Below, in pieces: positions 41,906 through 48,913 of a stretch of 48,913 bases of DNA. Numbering within the stretch: the first letter of the stretch is position 1; every line of letters starts with the position of its first letter. The notes under the pieces are model-generated. The model did no database searches and had not been told where the DNA came from. It worked only from the letters and a program-made list of their open reading frames with translations. This DNA comes from Methanomassiliicoccus sp. UBA345 (GTDB lineage Archaea > Thermoplasmatota > Thermoplasmata > Methanomassiliicoccales > Methanomassiliicoccaceae): NCBI GenBank assembly GCA_002504525.1, contig DATD01000009.1, positions 38,570 to 87,482 of the forward strand, read 5' to 3'. The position numbers and the translations under genes were made by a program.

Positions 41906-43324
41906 ATGACCTCCAAGCTACGAACGCTACGCGATGAGCTCAACATGCAGTTCAAGGAAAGGGAGGACGAGATCGCAGGATCCTTGCTGGCCCTAATCTC
42001 CGGGGAGCATGTGTTGTTCATCGGCCCCCCCGGCACGGCCAAGAGCATGCTGGCCAAGGACATGTGCAACAGCATTGATGGAGGCACTTTCTTCTACTAC
42101 CTCCTGACCCGATTCACCACCCCTGACGAGATCTTCGGCCCCCTGTCGCTCAGCTCGCTGCAGTCGGACATATTCAGCCGGAAGGTGGACGGCTACCTGC
42201 CGACGGCCAACGTGTCGTTCCTGGACGAGATCTTCAAATCGAACTCATCCATCCTCAACTCCCTGCTCACCATCCTCAACGAGCGCAAGTACCACAACGG
42301 ATCCGCCATCCTGGACGTGCCGCTGTTCACCGTGTTCGGCGCATCCAACGAGCTGCCGGAGGAGAACGAGTCGCTGGAAGCGCTGTATGACCGATTCCTG
42401 TTCCGCTACTATGTGGAATACGTGCAGGACGAGTCGAACTTCGTGGACCTCATCACCAGTAGCCAGGATGGTTTCGAACCTTCGGTGAAGCTGACCATCG
42501 ATGACCTGTGTTGCATGAAGGAGCGGTCGGCCGATATGCTCATGGACGGCGATGTGGTGGACGCGCTGGTCGCGCTGAGAAGGGAGTTCCGCAACACCGG
42601 CGTCATCGTGTCCGACCGCAGGTGGAAGAAGATAGTGCAGGTGCTCCGCGTAGCCTCCTGCGCGCTGGACCGGAAGAGCGTGGACCGGACCATGCTGATG
42701 CTGCTCCAGCACATGATGTGGAAGCGGCCAGAGGAGTTGGCCACTCTTAGAAAGCTCCTCCTCGACGTTGCCGTCTCCGGCGGGATCGACCTGGAAAGAA
42801 GCGAGAAGGACCTTGATGATCTGCATGCGTCCGCGGTCCTGATCAAGGATTACGTGCTTCCGCAGCCTGTCACCTGCGTTCTGTGCGAGAAGCAGTTCCA
42901 CCGATGGAAGGAGCTGAAGGAGCATGCGTCCCACAATCCCGACCACTACTATATCCTTCCGGACGGCCCAGAGCATTACCAGCTCAGCGCGGTCCGCACT
43001 TCCCCCCGCCATCTTCCCAACCTGGTGGAGAAGTTCGCCTCCATGGGCAAGCCGGTCACTCTGACCATGCCGCGGGAGCAGAGGGACCTCTATCTCGGTG
43101 AAGTGGAGGAGTTCGAGGATACCCTCCACCTGCTAGAGATCGACCTCCAGGCGGAGAGGGCATCCCTAGTGGAGAAGCTCAACGAGAACATCTGGCTGTC
43201 TAACAAGGACCGCGAGGACCTGTTGGACCACTATGATGCCAAGACGAGGTCGATGAACGGCATGAAACGTATGCTGGATGACACCAAGAACATCGTCGTG
43301 TCCGAAGATCCCCAGACCAACTGA
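41906..43324 (+). CDS. MoxR/RavA-like AAA+ ATPase with a C2H2 zinc finger
   Basis: A 472-residue AAA+ ATPase of the MoxR group (closest in pattern to RavA). Walker A is GPPGTAKS (residues 40-47), Walker B is VSFLDEIFKSN, and FGASNELP forms sensor 1. Such ATPases act as chaperones with a VWA partner for metal centres or complex assembly. The C-terminal part contains C-x2-C-x12-H-x2-H at Cys324/Cys327/His340/His343, a classic C2H2 finger not typical of MoxR proteins, followed by a helical region. A TATA-like CTTATAGA (41871-41878) is about 31 bases upstream. The VWA protein gene starts eight bases downstream. Confidence 0.88.
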   Translation: MTSKLRTLRDELNMQFKEREDEIAGSLLALISGEHVLFIGPPGTAKSMLAKDMCNSIDGGTFFYYLLTRFTTPDEIFGPLSLSSLQSDIFSRKVDGYLPTANVSFLDEIFKSNSSILNSLLTILNERKYHNGSAILDVPLFTVFGASNELPEENESLEALYDRFLFRYYVEYVQDESNFVDLITSSQDGFEPSVKLTIDDLCCMKERSADMLMDGDVVDALVALRREFRNTGVIVSDRRWKKIVQVLRVASCALDRKSVDRTMLMLLQHMMWKRPEELATLRKLLLDVAVSGGIDLERSEKDLDDLHASAVLIKDYVLPQPVTCVLCEKQFHRWKELKEHASHNPDHYYILPDGPEHYQLSAVRTSPRHLPNLVEKFASMGKPVTLTMPREQRDLYLGEVEEFEDTLHLLEIDLQAERASLVEKLNENIWLSNKDREDLLDHYDAKTRSMNGMKRMLDDTKNIVVSEDPQTN

Positions 43325-43331
43325 GGCCGCC

Positions 43332-44783
43332 ATGTCCAGAGCCGATGGGGTGCGGTGGAGGAAGATCGCCAATGACGATTCGGTCCGCTTGGTGGTAGGA
43401 AGGCCGAGACGCATTCCACGCCGCCGACGAGAGGAGATTGCAGCCATACTGGCCCAGGAGCTGGTGGGCTCCAGAGCGGTCACGGATGTCCATCGCCATG
43501 CCGCCCGCCACGGAGCGTTCCATCTGCTGCTAAGAGCGCTTAAGGAGACCCCCGAATGGGACCGGCTAAGGGAGATGTCGATCAAGAGCGACATACTGGC
43601 CATTCTATCCCTTAGGTACATCGCGGGGACCGCGTTCGACATACTTGACCGCACCATCGAACTGCCGACCGACACCGTAGCTGAGCAGAGCTATGTCGGC
43701 CTGATCGGACTGACGGTCGCTGCCTGGCGCCGGAAGGCCGACGACGACCTGCTGGCCAAGGGAGTAGACGAAGTGACCTCATCCGATGTAAGGGGGGAGG
43801 TGCCGGACATGCTGGGAAAAGTGTTCCGTGAGCATCTTTCCGGCGCGGTGGCGGAGCTCGAGATGTATCAGGAGATGATCGCCCGGATGAAGGAGATGCT
43901 TCCCAAGGGCGGCGAGGACGCGTCCATCGAGAGGGCGCTGTTCGAGTACCTGAGCAAGGTCGACCAGTTCTCCGAGCTCCTCCGGCGCAGCACTGAGCTG
44001 CAGCGCATCATCGACCTGATGGGCAAGCTGGATGTGGAGTACGGCGGTGCGAGCCGAGAGACCCGCAGCTTCGTGACCTCGGAGGCATACGACATCGGGC
44101 CGTCCAAGGACGTGCAGCACGTCGTTCCCATAGAGCTGGTGAAGCTCAAGGTGCCCATCCTCCGAACGCTGTTCCTGTCGCAGATGCTGGAGGGGCAGCT
44201 GCTGACCTATCGGCTGCGCGGATTGGACTGGACACAGGAACCGGAGCCGGAGAAGCGGGGGCCGGTGGTCGCCCTGATCGATGCCTCCGGCTCCATGAGC
44301 GGCGAGCCTGAGCTGATCGCCAAGGCGTTCATCCTGATGCTCGCGCGTCGCATGGAGCGCGAGGGGCGAGAGTTCAAGGTCATCCTGTTCGCCGCCGAGG
44401 ACTGGAAGCTGGAGCTCAACCTGGCCGACAAGAAGAAGGCGGCCAAGAGCCTGCTGGACACTGTGTGCCGCCACTTTGAGGGCAACACCGACTTCAACTC
44501 AGCCCTCCGCACCGGGCTGGAGGTCCTCGGACAGAAGAACTACCGCGGCGCTGACGTGCTGTTCTTCACCGATGGCGAGTCGAAGGTCACCGACGAATCG
44601 CTGGTCAAGGAGTGGAAGGACCTCCGCAAGCGCACCGGCTCCAGGATATTCACCCTCATAGTCGGCTCTGACCAGGCCGGAGGGCTTGAGAGAGTGTCCG
44701 ATCAGACCTGGATACTGCCAACCAGCACCTGGGACGCCGAGGGCAGCCCATCCAACATCATCCGCATAATCGCCGAGGGATGA
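43332..44783 (+). CDS. VWA-domain protein (ViaA-like partner of MoxR ATPase)
   Basis: A 483-residue protein with a helical N-terminal region and a C-terminal von Willebrand A domain (about residues 310-480). The metal-adhesion site DASGSMSG, a Thr/Asp in GNTDFNSALRTG and the FFTDGES strand form a complete MIDAS. It is the expected partner of the preceding MoxR ATPase, as ViaA is for RavA. The ATG at 43332 was chosen because it follows the MoxR stop by seven bases; the frame is open to 43278 but overlaps. The client proteins are unknown. Confidence 0.87.
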   Translation: MSRADGVRWRKIANDDSVRLVVGRPRRIPRRRREEIAAILAQELVGSRAVTDVHRHAARHGAFHLLLRALKETPEWDRLREMSIKSDILAILSLRYIAGTAFDILDRTIELPTDTVAEQSYVGLIGLTVAAWRRKADDDLLAKGVDEVTSSDVRGEVPDMLGKVFREHLSGAVAELEMYQEMIARMKEMLPKGGEDASIERALFEYLSKVDQFSELLRRSTELQRIIDLMGKLDVEYGGASRETRSFVTSEAYDIGPSKDVQHVVPIELVKLKVPILRTLFLSQMLEGQLLTYRLRGLDWTQEPEPEKRGPVVALIDASGSMSGEPELIAKAFILMLARRMEREGREFKVILFAAEDWKLELNLADKKKAAKSLLDTVCRHFEGNTDFNSALRTGLEVLGQKNYRGADVLFFTDGESKVTDESLVKEWKDLRKRTGSRIFTLIVGSDQAGGLERVSDQTWILPTSTWDAEGSPSNIIRIIAEG

Positions 44784-44876
44784 GCCCCTGCGCACGCATT
44801 CCCTTAAGTAGCAGCGGATGGAACGTCCACATGTCCGGAGGTCCACATCCGGTCCCTCCGGCTGAGGAGGGATAAG

Positions 44877-45191
44877 ATGTTGGTAATGCAAGTGAGCAAA
44901 CACCCCGCAGACCTATGCCCAGTGTACAACGACAAGTACCGCGCCCTGACCATCGGATGGTATGAGAAGATCGAGCCCATCTCGGCCAAACACGGCGTGA
45001 AGTTCCTGGGCTCGTATGACGACCATGCGGCCCACACCGTCTTCGCCATGTTTGATACTCCCAGCATGGACAATCTCATGAAGGTGTTCGCCGAGCCGGA
45101 AGTGAGCGCACCGCTGTCCTTCTGCAAGAGCAGGATGTTTCCGGTGTCCGATCACCAGGCCACACTTGCCATGATCAAGAAGCGGGCCTGA
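44877..45191 (+). CDS. Small ferredoxin-fold-like protein (DUF3303-type), unknown
   Basis: A 104-residue protein. The alternating pattern (an N-terminal strand, a helix in CPVYNDKYRALTIGWYEKIEPISAKHG, VKFLGSYDDHAAHTVFAMFDTPSMDNLMKVF) fits a dimeric alpha/beta-barrel ferredoxin-like fold as in DUF3303 or the antibiotic-monooxygenase superfamily. I cannot assign a reaction. The GAGGAGGGATAAG run immediately upstream is a good ribosome site for the ATG at 44877. Confidence 0.65.
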   Translation: MLVMQVSKHPADLCPVYNDKYRALTIGWYEKIEPISAKHGVKFLGSYDDHAAHTVFAMFDTPSMDNLMKVFAEPEVSAPLSFCKSRMFPVSDHQATLAMIKKRA

Positions 45192-45208
45192 TGTCTATTC
45201 GCTCCCCG

Positions 45209-46270
45209 TCAGAGGGGAGCCCCCCTTTCCCTCGCCGTTCTCCTCACATCCGATGGAATGTCCTCTATCAGGTCGACCGCTGCCGTCAGGCTCTCCTCCC
45301 AGGTGGGCTGCGCCTCCCACCGTCGACGGGCCGCCTTCCCCATCTCCTCCCGCCGGGCGTTGTCGGACAGAAACCGAAGATGCCGGACCACCGCCCCTTG
45401 GTCGCCCGGCCGGACCAGAAAGCCCTCGCGGCCATGGGTCACCAGCTCTCCCGAGCCCCCTTCCCGGCCGGCGATCACGGGAACCCCGAAGCCCATGGCC
45501 TCAAGCAGGGCGATGCCAAAGCCTTCGTAGCGGGAGGGCACCGCCACTACATCGGCTCGGCGGTACCGTTCGCACATCAGCGCCTCCGGCACCGGGCCCA
45601 GGAACCGAACCCTGCTACGCAACGGTGCGTCCATCAGGTCGTCCAGGGAACGCCGGAACGGCGCGTCGGTGATGGCCCCCGCCACTTCCAGGCGGAAGGG
45701 TGCGGGGAAGAGCTCCGAGAGTGCTGCCAGGAGCACATCCAGACCCTTGGTGGGGTGGATGTTTCCGACGTGGAGCACGCGCAACTCCCCGCTGCCCTGA
45801 AGGTGCGGTTGCGGCATCATATGGCCCCTCCCAGGGTGGGCGACCGCTGCCCGCAGGGGGTTTGGACACAGGGATTGGCAGGCACCCAGGGTCGCACGGC
45901 TGGTGCACACCACCGCATCCACGCTCTCCAGGAAGGAGCGCTCCATCGAACGAGCGGGATCCGACGGGGGGCCGAGGCTGGTGCTGAGGTTGTGCACCAG
46001 CGCCACCACCGGCCTCTCCCGCTGAAGGTTCAGACGGTACAGCGACGGGTGGCACAGCTCGTCCTGGACGATGGCGTCCTGCTTCCGCATCCATGAGCGC
46101 ACCGCAGGGTCGGAGTTGTCAGCGACTTGCTCAATGTGGGGCCTCTTTCGGAGTGAGAGGACGTTCACCGAGTGCCCTCGCCGACGGAGCTCGCGCACCA
46201 GCATGCGGTCGTAAAGATATCCGCCGGTCGCCTGCCCCAGATCGCCGTAGATCACCAGGCCGACCTTCAT
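45209..46270 (-). CDS. GT4-family glycosyltransferase
   Basis: A GT-B retaining glycosyltransferase of 353 residues. The N-terminal domain begins MKVGLVIYGDLGQATGGYLYD, with the acceptor-side Gly-rich loop. The C-terminal donor domain has HVGNIHPTKGLDVLL and the EGFGIALLE (E-x7-E) nucleotide-sugar motif. The ATG at 46270 overlaps the stop of the PTPS-like gene (ATGA). It is the last gene of a three-gene operon with a dehydrogenase and a PTPS-like protein, so I infer it glycosylates a product of that operon; donor and acceptor are unknown. Confidence 0.9.
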   Translation of the reverse strand: MKVGLVIYGDLGQATGGYLYDRMLVRELRRRGHSVNVLSLRKRPHIEQVADNSDPAVRSWMRKQDAIVQDELCHPSLYRLNLQRERPVVALVHNLSTSLGPPSDPARSMERSFLESVDAVVCTSRATLGACQSLCPNPLRAAVAHPGRGHMMPQPHLQGSGELRVLHVGNIHPTKGLDVLLAALSELFPAPFRLEVAGAITDAPFRRSLDDLMDAPLRSRVRFLGPVPEALMCERYRRADVVAVPSRYEGFGIALLEAMGFGVPVIAGREGGSGELVTHGREGFLVRPGDQGAVVRHLRFLSDNARREEMGKAARRRWEAQPTWEESLTAAVDLIEDIPSDVRRTARERGAPL

Positions 46271-46638
46271 CGGCCGATCTCCTCCTCGTACGATGCCCAT
46301 GCATCGCCGCTCTCCCACACCGTGACCGATGCCCATGTCGCGGCCGGCATGCGAGGGACGGTCGTCTCCCATATGATCCGGGCGAGGTTCTCCACCGAAG
46401 GACTGAGCCCGGCGAACTCCTCCAGACCATTGAGCACCTGTCCCTCCAGCCGCCTCAGCGCCATGGCGAGCGCCTCGGCCATGGCGTCCAGGTCGACGAG
46501 GTAGCCGTTCGCATCAAGGCGATCGCCGGCCACCGCCAGTTCGATCACATAGGGGTGGGAGTGCACCTCGCCTTCCGGCCCCGGGACATCAAAGAAGTGC
46601 ATGGCCGACAGACCCCGGCGAAGCCCTGCCCGGTACAT
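46267..46638 (-). CDS. 6-pyruvoyltetrahydropterin synthase / QueD-like protein lacking catalytic residues
   Basis: A 123-residue protein of the PTPS/QueD fold. The zinc ligands appear intact: His14 in SAMHFF and His28/His30 in VHSHPY. LSPSVENLARIIWE matches the conserved C-terminal ENLA segment. The catalytic Cys normally a few residues before the second His is absent (GPEGEVHSH), and the LDHxxLN motif carrying the catalytic His reads LEGQVLN. It therefore probably does not carry out the standard PTPS or carboxytetrahydropterin reaction, but may bind a pterin-like or sugar substrate. It is joined to the dehydrogenase gene by TGATG and to the GT4 gene by ATGA. Confidence 0.8.
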   Translation of the reverse strand: MYRAGLRRGLSAMHFFDVPGPEGEVHSHPYVIELAVAGDRLDANGYLVDLDAMAEALAMALRRLEGQVLNGLEEFAGLSPSVENLARIIWETTVPRMPAATWASVTVWESGDAWASYEEEIGR

Positions 46639-47657
46639 CAGTCTCCTCCGTACTCGAGCAGCACTTGCACCGCATCGCCGCTCCCCCGATCGATAAGGCC
46701 GTACGCGTCCGCGGCATCATCGACGCTGAAGCGGTGGGTGATGAGCCGTGACGGGCGGATCCGCCGCATCATCTCCCAGCTCAGCAGTAGCCGCCTCTCC
46801 TTGTTCCACCGGCCGGTCAGCGAGGGAGAGATAGAGCTCACCTGGCTGCCGATGATCCGTTGCCGCCGGCGGTGGAACGCCTCGCCGAAATGGGCATTGA
46901 CCGCCTTGTTGCCGTACCAGGAGCCGAGCACCATCCTGCCCTCGAAACCGGTAAGCCTCATGGCCATGTCCAGCGCGTCAGGGTTGCCGGAGATCTCGAA
47001 CGTGAGATCGGCGCCTCTCGAACCGAACGGGCAGGACCGGGCCAGTTCATCGAAGGGTCCGAGGCCGAGGCATGTGGCGCAACCCATCTCCTCCGAGAGC
47101 CGCCGCCGCAAGGAGTATCCTTCCACCGACGTGAGCGTGCCCAGGGGCATGCGGGACAGCACGGCCGTGGTCAACAGACCGACCACTCCCTGCCCGATGA
47201 TCAATACATCCTCCCCCAGCAGGGGGGAGCCGTCCATGGCGAGGGACACTGCGGTCTCCATGCTGGGCAGCATCACCGCCTCCTCGGCGGACAGGTCCTC
47301 CGGCACCGGCACCAGCTGTTCGGCGGGCGCGGAGAAGTGGCTCTCATGCGGATGGAACGCGAAGACCAGGCGGCCCTCCAGCTCCCGTGGCACGCCGCTC
47401 CCGCGGTCCACCACCCTCCCCACCGTGGCGTAGCCATACTTGAAAGGATACGCGAACGAGCCGCCCAGCGACGGGATGGCGGTGTCGAGCAGCATTCCCT
47501 CCTCCAGCTGGTGTCGGTAGAACAGCATCTCCGTCCCTGCACTGATGGCCGAAACGATGGAACGAACGACGACCTCTCCTGGGGCAGGCATCGGAACCCT
47601 CTCCTCTATCACCTCTACCTGTCTCGGACCTACGAAGTATAGCGAGCGGCGGTTCAT
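46638..47657 (-). CDS. Zinc-free-type MDR alcohol dehydrogenase (BchC-like)
   Basis: A medium-chain dehydrogenase/reductase of 339 residues. The N-terminal GroES-like domain has SAISAGTEMLFYR, where zinc enzymes have Cys. A YPFKYGYATVGRVV segment and the Rossmann motif VLIIGQGVVGLLTTAVL follow. It resembles the BchC-like group of MDR proteins that act on large or unusual alcohols. It starts the operon with the PTPS-like and GT4 genes; the overlapping junctions suggest a joint pathway to a modified metabolite. The substrate is not readable. Confidence 0.85.
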   Translation of the reverse strand: MNRRSLYFVGPRQVEVIEERVPMPAPGEVVVRSIVSAISAGTEMLFYRHQLEEGMLLDTAIPSLGGSFAYPFKYGYATVGRVVDRGSGVPRELEGRLVFAFHPHESHFSAPAEQLVPVPEDLSAEEAVMLPSMETAVSLAMDGSPLLGEDVLIIGQGVVGLLTTAVLSRMPLGTLTSVEGYSLRRRLSEEMGCATCLGLGPFDELARSCPFGSRGADLTFEISGNPDALDMAMRLTGFEGRMVLGSWYGNKAVNAHFGEAFHRRRQRIIGSQVSSISPSLTGRWNKERRLLLSWEMMRRIRPSRLITHRFSVDDAADAYGLIDRGSGDAVQVLLEYGGD

Positions 47658-47800
47658 CCAACTTCCATTCGAGGCGGGGGCTCATCAAAGTAACTGCTCG
47701 ACCTTCGCCGGCGAAGAACGAAACTGATGCCTCTCTCACATCCGGGGCATCGCCCCGGGCGCTGGGCCAGTATAACGAACTGAGGTCCGCTGTTCAACAA

Positions 47801-47808
47801 TTAAATAT
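47801..47808 (+). promoter_or_regulatory. TATA box of the Cys-rich wHTH regulator
   Basis: TTAAATAT is centred about 25 bases before the ATG at 47830, consistent with a leaderless transcript. Confidence 0.5.
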
Positions 47809-47829
47809 TGGAGTGCCCCTTCACCGAGC

Positions 47830-48474
47830 ATGGCCTCAGGATGCCGGATCGAGATCTCATACATCGACCCGGAAACGTACACCGCTATCGTGAACCATGA
47901 CCTGCGCAAGAACATCCTGCGCACGCTCTACGCCATGGCGCTGGACGGGCCAGTGTCCAAGCAGGAGCTGGCCGATCGCCTGGGGGTGGGGTATCATCAG
48001 CTGTCCTACCAGCTGGTGCACCAGTTGAGCGATTTCTGGACGGTAGGCGAGGAGCGCAAGGTGAGAGGGACCCGCCTGGAGCTCATCCAGCCCAGTTCGC
48101 CCAGTTCGATCTTCATCACCCTGGGCCGCGATGGCAGGATATTCATGGTAGACCCGCTCGCCAACCTGTTCGGTCCGCTCTCCAGCGTGGGCACGCGTTG
48201 CGACGGATGCTCCCCGAAGGAGGCGAAGCGCTGCCTGGGTTACGTCGTAGAGGGGTGCTGCTTCACCGGCCACCCTTCCGCGGAGGAGACGGCCGTGCTG
48301 AAGAGCAACGGCCGCCAGGAGCCGCTAAGGGCCATGGACGTGGCCATCATCTGCGCGCTGCGCGGCGTCGCCACCGCCAACCGGTGCGAGGTGTCGATAC
48401 CGTGCGACAGCTGCCCCTTCCTGCGCCGCGCCATCCGCATCGACGATGATGTCCCGGCCAGCGGCAAACAATAA
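47830..48474 (+). CDS. Winged-HTH regulator with Cys-rich C-terminal domain
   Basis: A 214-residue protein. Residues ~20-90 form an ArsR-like winged helix (HDLRKNILRTLYAMALDGPVSKQELADRLGV). The C-terminal half is cysteine-rich: Cys124, 127, 135, 143, 144, 175, 186, 192 and 195, spaced CxxC...C...CC and C...CxxC. Such a set could hold an iron-sulfur cluster or zinc, so a redox or metal sensor is likely (inference). A CobW-type metal GTPase gene begins 25 bases downstream on the same strand, which supports a link to metal or cofactor control. Confidence 0.75.
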   Translation: MASGCRIEISYIDPETYTAIVNHDLRKNILRTLYAMALDGPVSKQELADRLGVGYHQLSYQLVHQLSDFWTVGEERKVRGTRLELIQPSSPSSIFITLGRDGRIFMVDPLANLFGPLSSVGTRCDGCSPKEAKRCLGYVVEGCCFTGHPSAEETAVLKSNGRQEPLRAMDVAIICALRGVATANRCEVSIPCDSCPFLRRAIRIDDDVPASGKQ

Positions 48475-48499
48475 ATCGCCAGCGGCCTTACCATGGGAG

Positions 48500-48913
48500 A
48501 TGAGCGGAAGCGGCACGGTAACTAGGTTCGCGGTCATCGGCGGATATCTGGGCGCTGGCAAGTCCACGCTGACGGTGGCCCTGGCCAAGCGGCTCAAGGA
48601 GAAGGGGAAGAACGTGGCCATAATCACCAACGATCAGGGCCACGCTCTGGTCGACACCGAGTACGCGAGAGGCTCCGGCGTCGACGTAAGGGAGGTGATG
48701 GGCTGTTTCTGCTCCACCTTCCCCGAGTTCATCAAGAGCGCCCGCTCCCTGGTCCAGGTGTCAAAGCCAGACGTCATCATGGCCGAGCCCATAGGGACGT
48801 CGACCAACATCCTGTCGTCCGTGGTCGATCCACTTCGCTGCCAATATCCTGACGAGTTCAGCGTCGCCCCCTTCATGGTGGTCGTGGACGGCACCCGCGC
48901 CTCCGAGCTTTCC
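48500..48913 (+). CDS. CobW/COG0523-type metal-chaperone GTPase (3' end beyond window)
   Basis: The first 138 codons are seen and the gene runs off the right edge. Walker A is GGYLGAGKST, a NDQG switch follows, the metal-binding motif is GCFC (the GCxCC equivalent), and AEPIGTSTN plus VVDGTRA follow. These G3E-family GTPases deliver metals or assist cobalamin and metalloenzyme maturation. A TATA-like ACAATAAATC (48468-48477) sits 27 bases before the ATG at 48500, fitting a leaderless start. Substrate metal and full length cannot be determined here. Confidence 0.85.
   Translation, partial: MSGSGTVTRFAVIGGYLGAGKSTLTVALAKRLKEKGKNVAIITNDQGHALVDTEYARGSGVDVREVMGCFCSTFPEFIKSARSLVQVSKPDVIMAEPIGTSTNILSSVVDPLRCQYPDEFSVAPFMVVVDGTRASELS

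Noticed and set aside
45191..46096. + strand open frame of 301 codons opposite the glycosyltransferase
   Set aside because: Antisense to a protein with an intact E-x7-E motif; no recognisable domain in the + frame.
46093..47433. Long + strand open frame of 446 codons antisense to the dehydrogenase
   Set aside because: Lies wholly opposite three genes with clear family motifs; its Arg/Ser/Pro-rich composition is what the complement of GC-rich codons gives.
1..48913. CRISPR arrays, insertion sequences, integrase or phage genes
   Set aside because: No regularly spaced long direct repeats, transposase motifs or terminal inverted repeats were seen; the HNH gene alone does not show a mobile element.

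Overview
The window is a GC-rich, tightly packed stretch of archaeal chromosome. Archaeal markers include the PCNA sliding clamp, transcription factor S, type II GAPDH, split transketolase, an archaeal prepilin peptidase, and TATA boxes about 20-32 nt upstream of many start codons with little or no leader. An alkyltransferase-like/endonuclease V fusion of the kind described from Ferroplasma, together with hgcAB, points to Thermoplasmatota and most likely a Methanomassiliicoccales-type methanogen. No methanogenesis gene lies in the window, so that placement is inference.

Layout. 1-7.7 kb: acetolactate synthase (cut by the left edge), type II GAPDH, a TerC-type membrane protein with a Cys-rich tail, an HNH nuclease, a cation/proton antiporter and phosphoglycerate kinase. 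7.7-14.4 kb: a lysine operon led by an Lrp-type regulator, in the order lrp-dapA-dapB-lysC-lysA-dapF-dapL, with most junctions overlapping or abutting. It encodes the diaminopimelate aminotransferase route, lacking only aspartate-semialdehyde dehydrogenase. 14.5-17.1 kb: metallophosphoesterase, ATL-EndoV fusion and ketopantoate reductase. 17.2-23.1 kb: nitroreductase, MscS channel, prepilin peptidase and a thiL-amrS-glycosylase operon.

23.1-27.3 kb is the most interesting part. hgcB (vicinal-Cys ferredoxin) and hgcA (corrinoid protein with the NVWCAAGK cap helix) are the mercury-methylation pair. They follow a small AbrB-fold gene with two vicinal Cys pairs, here called hgcC. A double-HTH Lrp-like regulator is divergent from hgcC. 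The 106-bp gap between them holds three 9-bp phased repeats and a 13-bp dyad. A small membrane protein and a flavodoxin follow the regulator.

27.3-32.2 kb: proBA, then an operon of split transketolase plus transaldolase. 32.4-35 kb: PCNA, TFS, an unrecognised membrane protein and a small HTH protein. 35-38.8 kb: YjbQ, beta-CASP nuclease, NadC, a tiny zinc-finger-like protein and a NrdG-type radical SAM activase. 38.9-41.1 kb: two tandem KaiC/RadA-like ATPases, the second with a zinc ribbon and coiled coil. Then come tRNA-Val(CAC) and a small membrane protein built from a tandem duplication, behind a strong promoter and Shine-Dalgarno. 41.9-44.8 kb: a MoxR AAA+ ATPase carrying a C2H2 finger, paired with a VWA protein. 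45.2-47.7 kb: an overlapping dehydrogenase / PTPS-like / glycosyltransferase operon in which the PTPS-like protein has lost catalytic residues. The right edge has a Cys-rich wHTH regulator and the start of a CobW-type GTPase.
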